Source: a virus. From it: a stretch of 30,052 bases of DNA. The notes under the pieces were generated by a model. That model had not been told where the DNA came from and ran no database searches. It saw only the letters and a program-made list of their open reading frames with translations. The stretch spans positions 1-30,052 of the IMG/VR virus record IMGVR_UViG_3300046009_003274; one strand, 5' to 3'. This document shows, piece after piece, positions 13,417-21,938 of this stretch. The position numbers and the translations under genes were made by a program. The first letter of the stretch is position 1, and each line of letters begins with the position of its first letter.

Positions 13417-15121
13417 GGAGGCCATTAGCATACAAGACTTGTATTCCGTTCATGGTGTCACGAATCTCTCCTGAGAGAGGGAAGCTGATCTCGTTAGAGC
13501 CTACTGAAGGATCTTCAGAAGGAACAAAAAACGGCTTGCTAGTCTGCAGGATCACGGTCCTGCCATCTTTTTCTCCCAAGAGATCCCACCCTTGTTCATC
13601 AGCATGGTGGCGCAGACGAACGTTTTCATATCTGCTTATGTCCTGCTTGAACCTTCCAATAGCAAAACGTAGCTGAGCTTCCAGCTCAGGTGTGTTACGT
13701 ATGCTGGTGAACACGGTGTTTGTTCCTCTTTGGTTCTGTTCGTTTTGAATCCTTGTAGCAATACCTCCCAAGGAAATCCTTTTGCCCGGAGGCAAGCCCA
13801 TTAGCCTACGGTACAGAAGGTTCGTAGTTTTCTCATCCATGTCTTCCGTTGTGCTGTCTTCAGTGAACATGCGCAGCATTACCTCAGCTGCGGCAGCTGA
13901 ATTCACAGTAGTGGGTTTATTCGGATCAAGGGCATCCTCGATTGCACCCTGTACCGCTGCTCCTCGTACTTGATCAGAAGCTCTGATTACACCCAGCTGA
14001 GCTTCAAGAGATCTCCGAATAGCTCTGTACGGGATTGATCCCATAGTTGCTTCCGCTGTGGTATCCAGCAGCAGTCGCTGGTAGGACTCTCCGACTCGTG
14101 AGATATCTTGTCCTGAAGCAATAGCTCCCGCAACTGAAGGCGGGAGTCTGGCAAGGAAGTTATGCTTCAGAGAGGATTCAAAGTTGTTGTTAGCGGCATT
14201 GCTCCAAGCAAGCAATTTGTTAGCATCACTCGCTGTTTCTAGAGTGCTTTCAAAGCTCTCGATCACAGCCAGCAAAGCTTTTGATTCTTCTGAGTTAGCA
14301 GGAAGGTTACCGATGACCTGCAAGCGTGCCTGACTGATAGCGTTAGTCAGTTCAGCTTTGCTGGCAAGGTAAGCCTCGTTGGCTCCCGGTGCAGTTGGAT
14401 TACTCGCGATTCCAGCCATTCTGGCTTGTATCCCAGACACCAGTGCTCCAAGTCTTCCCGTGATCTCTACCTGCACTACACCAGCATTAGCTGCTGCTCT
14501 CTCTTCATCATCAGCTGCCCGAAGTTCAGCCTCGATCTTTCTAGCTTGTGCTGCTGCAGCCCTAGCACCGAACAAACGGACAATAGCTACGTCGTTCGGG
14601 TTATTAGGATCACGGTTAGCATCGATAACCATGTTACGTACTCGCTGCACTTCAGCAGCTTGTACTTTTTGTGCAGCCATAGCTGCATCCTGCTCGAACA
14701 GGCTAGCAGCTTGAGTAGTAAGGTCAGTGTTCCTGCTGGTGAACTCAGAAGCAAAACCGGGAAAGCGTCTAGCGTACTCTCTGGTAAGACTGTCAAGACG
14801 CATCTTTGCTGTGCTTGACCCAATAGCACCTTGGGCAACAGCGTTATTGATGTTCGATACTTTCCTGTCGTACTCTGACACAACTCCGTTTACTTCAGCT
14901 TGTACGGGTTCCTGCAACTGAGCCAGCTGCTGCTGGGTTTCTTGTAGTGTCTGGGAGATAGCCGCCTGTGCTTGTTCATCGTATTCTTTAGTTACGATAC
15001 TAGTCCCTGCTTCCAGCACCATAGGAGTAAGCTGCTCGAATACATCAGCAGTCGTCCTGTCCTGTACTACACTTCTGCCATCTGCAGGGATACCGGGTTC
15101 TTGGATTCTAGGGCTGGGCAT
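13343..15121 (-). CDS. Internal virion / ejection protein (592 residues)
   Basis: A largely helical, Gln/Ala/Glu-rich protein with coiled-coil segments (QTLQETQQQLAQLQEPVQAE; AQARKIEAELRAADDEERAA). It is the last gene of the virion operon. Location beside the giant ejection protein and the gp14-like gene, plus the composition, suggest the role of T7 gp15: an internal core protein that enters the periplasm with DNA. There is no enzymatic motif. ATG 15121 overlaps the upstream gene's end by 14 nt. Its 3' end runs 74 nt into nrdB on the other strand. Assigned from context more than from sequence identity. Confidence 0.65.
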   Translation of the reverse strand: MPSPRIQEPGIPADGRSVVQDRTTADVFEQLTPMVLEAGTSIVTKEYDEQAQAAISQTLQETQQQLAQLQEPVQAEVNGVVSEYDRKVSNINNAVAQGAIGSSTAKMRLDSLTREYARRFPGFASEFTSRNTDLTTQAASLFEQDAAMAAQKVQAAEVQRVRNMVIDANRDPNNPNDVAIVRLFGARAAAAQARKIEAELRAADDEERAAANAGVVQVEITGRLGALVSGIQARMAGIASNPTAPGANEAYLASKAELTNAISQARLQVIGNLPANSEESKALLAVIESFESTLETASDANKLLAWSNAANNNFESSLKHNFLARLPPSVAGAIASGQDISRVGESYQRLLLDTTAEATMGSIPYRAIRRSLEAQLGVIRASDQVRGAAVQGAIEDALDPNKPTTVNSAAAAEVMLRMFTEDSTTEDMDEKTTNLLYRRLMGLPPGKRISLGGIATRIQNEQNQRGTNTVFTSIRNTPELEAQLRFAIGRFKQDISRYENVRLRHHADEQGWDLLGEKDGRTVILQTSKPFFVPSEDPSVGSNEISFPLSGEIRDTMNGIQVLYANGLLTQDMKALLDELNSPAKPANQSSQ

Positions 15122-18100
15122 CTGTAGCTCCTTCTGCTCTTGCTCTGTCGGCTGCTGCCTTGATTCTCATGTTTCTGAACGCTGTCGTATTATACAGATC
15201 AGGATTAATCTGATCCAGAACAAACTCTCTGTACTGAGAGCCCTGCTCCATAAGCAGACCAGTTACTTTCACAGAGACTTGTTTCTGCATTTCAGGAGGA
15301 AGTCCTCCCATGATTTCATTCACCCTTGCCTGAAACAGCAGGGGAGCTTTTCCCTCCCTGTACTTAGGATCTTGTGCCATAGTGTTCAGGATGGCCGCGA
15401 TTCTTTTCGCACGGTTAGTAAGATCCTGCTCGATCTCCCGCTTGTCCATGCTCACTCTGGGAAGATCCAGAGCACTCTGCATTCTGAATCCGATACCAGT
15501 TACCGCAATCTCTGCGGTACTATACTCATCAGTGATAACAGTGTTCCCTGATCTGGTTCGGTACGCATGGTCGTAGTACATATCCAGAGCCGTCTTGGCC
15601 GAGTTCACTGTACTGATACTATCCAGTACATCCAGTCCAGTACGGAAGTTAGACAGGTTATCGTCTGACGGATCAGTTACCAGCATCTGAGCTGGATACA
15701 GGAAGTCTCCAGAGAACACGTCCTGCAGCCAAGTCTTGCTAGCTCCCAGCATGAACTCGTTCAAAGGCTTGTCACCAGTGAACACTCCATCCAGAGTCTC
15801 AGCTACTCCGTTAAGGATACTCATCCTGTTAGCAACAGAGAACTCTGTTCCTCCTGTAAGGGCATACAGAGAGTAGCTTGCCATGCCTCCACGGAGGGCA
15901 ACCATTCTTTGCTCCACAGTAACAGGATCGGTCTTCGCATCTTCTTCTGCAGAAGACCCGTACATACCTTCATACAAGGAGTATGAGAGAGCAGGTACTC
16001 CGATACCAGCTGCTCCATACATCAAGCTCTGCATGCTCATGAGCTTGGCTACTCGTCTAGAGCCTGCAAAGGCTTTATCAGATTCTCCTGTCACCATTCT
16101 GCTGCCAGTGAACGCTGCCTCAAGAAACTTGCCTTGTACTTGCCAGAACTGTGTAGGCAGTCGAGTAAGAGTATTCTCTTGGAATCCTGCTCTGTTCACA
16201 CTGGTCATGTTCAGGGTCAGATTCTGCTGGTCAGCAAAAATCTGGTTCCAGTCAGCACTAGTCCAGTCTGTCATGGCTCTGGTGTCACCACGAGCAATCA
16301 GAGTGTCCCTGTAGTTCATGAACGCAAGAGCGTACGCATACGTTCTCTCTACCCGGACTCCTCCGTTATAGAAGAACAAGCTCGCCTGCTTCAGATCCTG
16401 CAGTGCATGCAAGGAAGAAGCGTCTGCTACTTCAGACAGGTCTCCTGTGTTAACTAGGTTATCCAGTAGACCTGTGTTTCTGAATTTCTGAAAGAACAGA
16501 CGAGACTCTCGAAGAGAGTTAAACATGTTCATCTTCATTGCCAGTCTAGCAACGTATTCCTGTCTCTCGGCTATAGTGACAGCATCTGCCATTACTCCAG
16601 CAAAACTCTGAGTACTCAGTAGAGAGGCAAGAGGAACGGCAGGAATAGCATGCTTGGGCAGCAGAGAGCCTGCAGCCAGAGCGTTACTGGACTGTGTGAA
16701 CAGCTGTGCAGGGTTAAAGAACCCAAGCTGTGTATGCATCGTCACAGTCTGAACCCAGCCGATGGGATCTTTATCTGCAAGAGAGAACAGAGTCCTAGGT
16801 ACGACATCAGGAGCCACGTTGATCAGCTTGGCAGCCATAGTGCTGAAAGCCTTGTGCCACAGATTCTCCTGATCAGTTCTAGCACCAATCACCCGTCTGG
16901 TGTATTCACGCACCCTCTCGAATTGAGTTCCCAGATCTCCTGCGTCTCCCCTGATTCTGATATCATCGAAGTACTCGCCAGAGGCAACTACTTTTGCTCT
17001 CTTGGCTGCAGTAGCCCAGCGTTCTTTCTGCAGTCTACGGAAAGCTTGCATGGGAATATTATCCGCAATCAAGCTTAACGAACGAGAGACAGCAGACACA
17101 GGGTCCATCTGTTGTACGATGTCCAGATTCTGGACAGCTACGATCTCGTCATCAATCACAGAAACAGGAGCGTAGTCTACGTCTCCTCTCCATCTAGAGA
17201 CGTTATCCGGTCTTACCGTAACTCGTTCGTTTCCGAATCTGGTGACTGAATCAGCAAACAGCTGCGCTTCTTCAACAGAGCCAGCTCTGGCAATCACTCT
17301 GGACTTGATAGGATTCACTGTATCCTCTAGTCCGTTGATGTTCCCGAATGTCTCACGAACCACTACGTGGTGGGTACCAAGACCTACATCAGGAATCCAT
17401 GTGTTTGCCTGCCACGGCACACCCTCAGGGATCTCTTTCATATCGGAAGAGTTCACAAGAGCTAGAGTGTACTTGTCGTTGGCTGAAGTCATCAGGCCAT
17501 ACTCAAGTTTCACCGCTACGTAAGGAGAATGTGCAACCCCTTTAGGATCGTAGAAGTTATCCTTGAACTCACTCCAAGACCAGACAGCTTTCACTTTGCC
17601 ATCTTTTCTAGCTGCTCCAGCTAGGTTCAAGATAGCAGGGTGCCTGAGAGGATCGCCTGAATCTACCGAGTAGATAAAGTTATCCCCGATCTCTCTTGCG
17701 TACATGTCCCCATGCTCAGGGTGTACGAACGTCTTGACTCCCTTTGAACGCAGCTCTCCTGTTCTCATGGCGTTCAGGACGTATGCGTTCACCTCAGTGA
17801 GGTCAAGAAACTTCTGGTAAGCCTGTGCCTCTTTCTGTGAAAGCACCAGTGCCTGTCCGTTATCCAGTCTGAACTGCCCGCTAACGAGATCTGGAACACT
17901 AGCTCGGATGTATTTCCCATCCCCCAGCTGTACGGATCTGGCAATAGCTGTCTTAACTTTTCTGGTTTCTCCTTTTGTAAGCCCAGAAAAAACCTCTCTG
18001 ATTGCAGAATCAAAGATCCTCTTGTACTTGTCTTTCTGATGGAGCATGATCTCCGCGTTCTCTACGAGGAAATCAACAGTCCTACCAGGATTAAACATGA

Positions 18101-20348
18101 ACTGATACTTAGGAGAAGCCACACCGAGAGAAGTGCGAAGCACTGAATCGGGTAGATCACCAGCTTCACGAATGTCATCCGCTCCGATAACGACAATTTT
18201 AGTCCTCTCTCCGATTACTCTTGCTTCTTTCGCAGAAACTGCATCACTGTTATCAGTGATCTTGTATTTAACTTCATACGTGTGATCCCCGATCTGTCTC
18301 AGGGATGTTCTTCTCACGGACACTTCTGCATCACGCTTGATTACCGCTTGGATCTCGCGTTTGATCTTGCGACGAAGCTCTAGTGTACTACGTCCCAGTG
18401 CTCTTTTGATCTCCTTGCTGGTAGCAAGAGTGCCTTGTTCTCCTGAATACGCATCTCGTAGAGAAGCAAACAGAGCTTCTTTCAAAGACACCAGCTTGGC
18501 GTTACCTGCTGAAGCCAGAGAATCCGTGATCACTTCCCCCACTCTGGGAGCAACAGGGTAAAGCTCCTCCCCACCGGGGATCAGGTGAGCTACTACCTGC
18601 CCGAGATTCGTACCAGTAGCCTCTGCTACTGCAGGGACTCTGAGAGTAAGAGCACCGAGTTGTCCAGTGATGATCTCGTTGCCATCAGGAGCTACGCTCG
18701 GAGCAGTTACTTCGGAGATAAACGGCTCTCCTGCACGATCCCTGAGTGGTCCAGTCACGGGGCCGGACACTACTGGCTCATCGAGGATATCCTGCATGTT
18801 CCTGTAATTCACCACAGGAGTATTAGGATCTCTTGGAGATATCGTAGGCTCTACCCTTGTTCCCGGTCTTGCCAGAGGCAACTCCATCTGACGAGGCTCT
18901 GGGGAGATCACAGGCTCCCCTACTCTGGGAGTCCTAGCGTCTCTGCTGGCGTTAGCCAGAGCGTTCTCCTGCTCTCGAATCGCGGCCTGCTGAAGTCCTC
19001 TACGGGTAATCCTAGCTCCCTCTTGCACCTCTCCTGTGGCAGCTGCTGCTCTGTCTCTGGCAGCCTGACGTACGTCTCCCCCAGTCCCGAAGTTCCTGTA
19101 GTCATCCTTGGTGAACGGACCGGGTTCCACGTCCAGCTGAAACTCAGGGTTCTCCCCTGCAGCTACAGCCGCAGCCGGATCTCTAGGAGCCTCTGTAGCA
19201 GCCCCTGTTTCAGTACCCGGTAGGGTAGTAGCGCCCCCCTGTGCAGAGGCCCCTTCCTGAGCCTCCTGCGCGGTTCTAGAGGCATCTGTGGATGCCTCCT
19301 GCAAGGGCTGCGTCCTAGGGGCATTCCCTGCTGGCCCTCTGGGGGCCTCAGCCGCTGGAGCAGGCGTGAGGTTCGTACGTACCCTGCCAGCACGAGAAAC
19401 TGCTCGTCTTGCAGAGTCCTTGACTCCTGCTCCGAATCTTCCTCCGAGTCCACTCAGACGCACTACAGCACGGATACCACGGATAGCATCAAGTCCGATA
19501 GCTGCGTTAATTGCGTACCCAATGATCTTGCTGGTGTCCGGTTCTACCCCATCAAAAAAGCTGCTCATGTTTCCAAGGACGTGCAGGATATTCGTCTTGG
19601 CTTCTCTGGAAGCAGTAGAACCAGTACCACTGATCAGGTCACCAGCTATACCTTGGATACTGAGGTCAAGGAAGTTTCCATGCACATCGATCAGGGTGTC
19701 CTGCCAAGCAGCAATAGCTGCCAGCTGCTGATGGGCAGGTAGTCTACGAATCCTTTGCACGAGAGCAGTATCAAAACTGGCTGGACGCTCAGGATCAATC
19801 AGACCAAAAAAGCTTGCGTTCGGATCTGCAGTCACCAGAAGGGCCGCAACGTCCAGAGCTACATCACCAGCAGAAGTTTTCTCCCATAGATCTGCAGCCT
19901 GAATCTGTCCCATCAGACGAACAGCAGCTTCATTCTGCTGGTCAAGGGAATACTCAGGGCTAGTAAGCCCTGCCTTGATGGCAATCTCTCTGAATCCAGC
20001 CAGAGCACCTCGTGATCTGGCATTGATATCAGCGTAAGCATCCCGAATACTCGGACCTACAGCTGCCAGCTCTGCTGGTTTCATTCTAGCTATTACAGCG
20101 TCTGCTGCTTTGTAATCCTCTTCTTGTGCGATTCTGGCGTGACGTGCAAGGAATCCCGCAGGATCTCTCATTGCCTCCCTGCGATCATTATTCCATGCTT
20201 GGTAGATCTCGCTAGGATTACCTGAGTACAGGAAATCCTGAATGTTATTAGCTGTAGCCAGATCTCTAGCTGCATTAGCGCCGAGCACAGGAGTACTTGC
20301 GGGAAGAACTCCCGGCAAAGTAATATTCAGAGGCTTAGGAAGCGGCAT
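15108..20348 (-). CDS. Giant internal virion / DNA ejection protein (1746 residues)
   Basis: The largest gene here, in the place of T7 gp15/gp16 after a gp14-like gene. Residues 1-310 are helical. About 320-410 is a Pro/Ala/Gly/Glu-rich low-complexity linker (DNA about 19120-19390). The stretch near 1210 (LGFFNPAQLFTQSSNALAAG) resembles the NP-Q-LF-Q segment recurrent in podovirus internal virion proteins. Hydrophobic stretches follow around 1420-1440 (MYGAAGIGVPALSYSLYEGM). No lytic transglycosylase or lysozyme motif was recognised, unlike T7 gp16. ATG 20348 has GAGAGGG upstream. Its role is probably to form the trans-envelope channel for DNA entry. Confidence 0.75.
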   Translation of the reverse strand: MPLPKPLNITLPGVLPASTPVLGANAARDLATANNIQDFLYSGNPSEIYQAWNNDRREAMRDPAGFLARHARIAQEEDYKAADAVIARMKPAELAAVGPSIRDAYADINARSRGALAGFREIAIKAGLTSPEYSLDQQNEAAVRLMGQIQAADLWEKTSAGDVALDVAALLVTADPNASFFGLIDPERPASFDTALVQRIRRLPAHQQLAAIAAWQDTLIDVHGNFLDLSIQGIAGDLISGTGSTASREAKTNILHVLGNMSSFFDGVEPDTSKIIGYAINAAIGLDAIRGIRAVVRLSGLGGRFGAGVKDSARRAVSRAGRVRTNLTPAPAAEAPRGPAGNAPRTQPLQEASTDASRTAQEAQEGASAQGGATTLPGTETGAATEAPRDPAAAVAAGENPEFQLDVEPGPFTKDDYRNFGTGGDVRQAARDRAAAATGEVQEGARITRRGLQQAAIREQENALANASRDARTPRVGEPVISPEPRQMELPLARPGTRVEPTISPRDPNTPVVNYRNMQDILDEPVVSGPVTGPLRDRAGEPFISEVTAPSVAPDGNEIITGQLGALTLRVPAVAEATGTNLGQVVAHLIPGGEELYPVAPRVGEVITDSLASAGNAKLVSLKEALFASLRDAYSGEQGTLATSKEIKRALGRSTLELRRKIKREIQAVIKRDAEVSVRRTSLRQIGDHTYEVKYKITDNSDAVSAKEARVIGERTKIVVIGADDIREAGDLPDSVLRTSLGVASPKYQFMFNPGRTVDFLVENAEIMLHQKDKYKRIFDSAIREVFSGLTKGETRKVKTAIARSVQLGDGKYIRASVPDLVSGQFRLDNGQALVLSQKEAQAYQKFLDLTEVNAYVLNAMRTGELRSKGVKTFVHPEHGDMYAREIGDNFIYSVDSGDPLRHPAILNLAGAARKDGKVKAVWSWSEFKDNFYDPKGVAHSPYVAVKLEYGLMTSANDKYTLALVNSSDMKEIPEGVPWQANTWIPDVGLGTHHVVVRETFGNINGLEDTVNPIKSRVIARAGSVEEAQLFADSVTRFGNERVTVRPDNVSRWRGDVDYAPVSVIDDEIVAVQNLDIVQQMDPVSAVSRSLSLIADNIPMQAFRRLQKERWATAAKRAKVVASGEYFDDIRIRGDAGDLGTQFERVREYTRRVIGARTDQENLWHKAFSTMAAKLINVAPDVVPRTLFSLADKDPIGWVQTVTMHTQLGFFNPAQLFTQSSNALAAGSLLPKHAIPAVPLASLLSTQSFAGVMADAVTIAERQEYVARLAMKMNMFNSLRESRLFFQKFRNTGLLDNLVNTGDLSEVADASSLHALQDLKQASLFFYNGGVRVERTYAYALAFMNYRDTLIARGDTRAMTDWTSADWNQIFADQQNLTLNMTSVNRAGFQENTLTRLPTQFWQVQGKFLEAAFTGSRMVTGESDKAFAGSRRVAKLMSMQSLMYGAAGIGVPALSYSLYEGMYGSSAEEDAKTDPVTVEQRMVALRGGMASYSLYALTGGTEFSVANRMSILNGVAETLDGVFTGDKPLNEFMLGASKTWLQDVFSGDFLYPAQMLVTDPSDDNLSNFRTGLDVLDSISTVNSAKTALDMYYDHAYRTRSGNTVITDEYSTAEIAVTGIGFRMQSALDLPRVSMDKREIEQDLTNRAKRIAAILNTMAQDPKYREGKAPLLFQARVNEIMGGLPPEMQKQVSVKVTGLLMEQGSQYREFVLDQINPDLYNTTAFRNMRIKAAADRARAEGATDAQP

Positions 20349-20356
20349 GTACCCTC

Positions 20357-21172
20357 TCAGCTGAACAGATCTGTGAAAACACCCTGACCAAAGTAAGCTC
20401 CTACTTTAGCCACTGACCCTGCCATCCCTGCACGCTCAGAGCTGGTCTGTGCTCTCTGGGCCTGACCGAAGATATCACTCTGAAGCTGACGCCCTTGGTC
20501 TAGGAAGCTGATATTAGCTCCAACCTGAGAGCCAACAGAGGCGATACTCCCTGCAGCCCCTGAGCTGCCAGTGCCACCAGTCTGGGCAGCGTTATTAGCT
20601 ACCTGAGCCTGAGCTACTCGACCAGAGTTAATCTGGGAGAGAACCTCTCTGCGAGTCTGGAGATCACGGAGTCTGCCTGCGAACATGTTCTGACGTTGTT
20701 GTGCTCTGACAACATCCTTGTTAGCAACGTTCTGTTGGTACCCGCCACCGATAGCAGCTACAGCTCCTGCACCTTGGATAGCCTGAGAGCCAGAGATACC
20801 CGTGCCAAACAGTCCTGCAGCTGCGCCAGTATCAGCAGCAACTGCGCCAGCTGCGCCACCTGCAGAACCTGCCACCGTGGAACCAGCAGCAGCACTGCCT
20901 GCAGCAGCTGCCTCAGTTGCCGTGGCTCCACCTGCAAGGGCAGCACTCTCTGCTGCCAGTCCTGCTGATCCAGCTGCGGTACCAATCCCAGTGCCCGCTG
21001 CGCCAGCAGCAGTGGCTCCAGCACCTGCTCCAGCGCCTGCACCAATGCCTGTGGCAGCTCCGATACTGGCACCTAGTCCTCCGAACGCAGCAGGAGCAAA
21101 CGCAGCCAGAGCTGCTCCACCTGTAGCCACTACCCCCACAGCCAGTGCGATCTCATCTAGGTATTTAGCCAT
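20357..21172 (-). CDS. gp14-like internal virion protein (Gly/Ala-rich)
   Basis: A 271-residue protein. Residues about 12-150 are almost wholly Ala/Gly/Ser/Thr with small hydrophobics. A helical stretch follows (DVVRAQQRQNMFAGRLRDLQ) and a Ser/Gly/Gln-rich end (VANNAAQTGGTGSSGAAGSI). This layout and the position before the large ejection protein match T7 gp14, which makes the outer-membrane part of the ejection channel. A strong SD, GGAGGAG, lies just upstream of ATG 21172. The low-complexity Ala/Gly part is compatible with membrane insertion. Confidence 0.75.
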   Translation of the reverse strand: MAKYLDEIALAVGVVATGGAALAAFAPAAFGGLGASIGAATGIGAGAGAGAGATAAGAAGTGIGTAAGSAGLAAESAALAGGATATEAAAAGSAAAGSTVAGSAGGAAGAVAADTGAAAGLFGTGISGSQAIQGAGAVAAIGGGYQQNVANKDVVRAQQRQNMFAGRLRDLQTRREVLSQINSGRVAQAQVANNAAQTGGTGSSGAAGSIASVGSQVGANISFLDQGRQLQSDIFGQAQRAQTSSERAGMAGSVAKVGAYFGQGVFTDLFS

Positions 21173-21181
21173 TATCTCCTC

Positions 21182-21586
21182 CTACAATTTAACACTGAAC
21201 CTGTCCTTGTATTTTTGTATTTCAGGTTTAGACATTCCTCTAGGATGTTTACTGTCGTGCCTGTTCTCTACTATTACACTGAACACTGGTACTTGAAACT
21301 CTTCTGCTATCTCCATGTAAGGAGTAATCTCGAACTCTCTGGTTAAAGTCTGATGTACTACTACAGACTTACCTTCCATTAAAGCTTGTCTTACTTTAGC
21401 CCTAGTTCTACTAGCACACTGAGGAAACCTTTTCGGATCAAAACTTCCTCCATCAGCAAACATGTACTCGTCAGGAGAAGCTGCTACTAGCCCTAGAGTT
21501 TCTAGTTTCTCTGCTAAGGTAGTCTTACCTGCTCCCGGTGCTCCCCTGAGAAGCAGTATAAAATTAGCAGTAGATGTGGTAAACAT
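21182..21586 (-). CDS. P-loop kinase (AAA_33 / polynucleotide-kinase-like)
   Basis: A 134-residue ATP-binding protein with Walker A RGAPGAGKTT (G15 to T23; K21, T22), an ASPDEY strand end and a KSVVVHQTLTR segment corresponding to the V-D-T/N strand of Zeta-toxin and PNK-type kinases. A C-terminal lid, MSKPEIQKYKDRF, resembles the VPE..I..M..RF end of the family. It would phosphorylate a nucleic-acid end, nucleotide or other small substrate. It sits oddly inside the tail gene block and in AT-rich DNA (about 40 % G+C by eye). It overlaps the GNAT-like gene by 23 nt. Confidence 0.75.
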   Translation of the reverse strand: MFTTSTANFILLLRGAPGAGKTTLAEKLETLGLVAASPDEYMFADGGSFDPKRFPQCASRTRAKVRQALMEGKSVVVHQTLTREFEITPYMEIAEEFQVPVFSVIVENRHDSKHPRGMSKPEIQKYKDRFSVKL

Positions 21587-21938
21587 CTAGATTCTTCCAA
21601 GTACCTACTCTAGTAAAGCCAAACATCTTGTGTAGTTTATCCAGCTTGCTACTAGGATCAATCATGTTATAGATCTCAGGGATATCCTGTCTTAGGTTAT
21701 CTCTGATCAAGTCAAAGATCTCTCTGATCTCTCTCACTGCTTGAGGACCGAATCTCTTGGGTACTAGGTGTATACTGGTTACACCCTGTAGAGTCTCTAG
21801 CTCAATAAAGCAGAGGTCATCGTTAACTAGAACTGTCCTCTCATACTCTAGTCCGTCCAGTGAACTCAATGTCGTAGCCCAGGAATCTAAGATCCTTTCC
21901 GGCCTCAGTTCTGACGTTAACTGCACAACCTCGCCCAT
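21564..21938 (-). CDS. Putative GNAT-fold protein in the T7 gp13 position
   Basis: About 124 residues from ATG 21938; the frame stays open to 22001, and TTG 21869 is a shorter option. The core LCFIELETLQGVTSIHLVPK followed by a helix and the C-terminal LDKLHKMFGFTRVGTWKNL looks like the acetyl-CoA-binding half of GNAT acetyltransferases (the KL...GF..VG.W end). It lies between gp12-like and gp14-like genes, where T7 has gp13 and many podoviruses carry a GNAT-like protein. With the 21938 start it overlaps the tail gene by 98 nt. The acetyl-CoA loop is not clear, so activity is uncertain. It is AT-rich like the kinase gene. Confidence 0.55.
   Translation of the reverse strand: MGEVVQLTSELRPERILDSWATTLSSLDGLEYERTVLVNDDLCFIELETLQGVTSIHLVPKRFGPQAVREIREIFDLIRDNLRQDIPEIYNMIDPSSKLDKLHKMFGFTRVGTWKNLDVYHIYC

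Noticed and set aside
13397-13423. Hairpin GGCCTTC/GGAGGCC around the nrdB stop as a terminator
   Set aside because: Seven pairs with a G-T, a 13-nt loop and no T tract on either strand. Too weak to call.
18585-19223. 212-residue plus-strand ORF
   Set aside because: Antisense to the giant ejection protein in its low-complexity region. Ser/Leu/Arg-rich, no start signal, no family features.
15108-20348. Possible N4-type virion RNA polymerase
   Set aside because: N4 vRNAP is about 3500 residues with T7-RNAP motifs. None of those catalytic motifs was recognised, and the gene lies in the gp14-16 ejection block.
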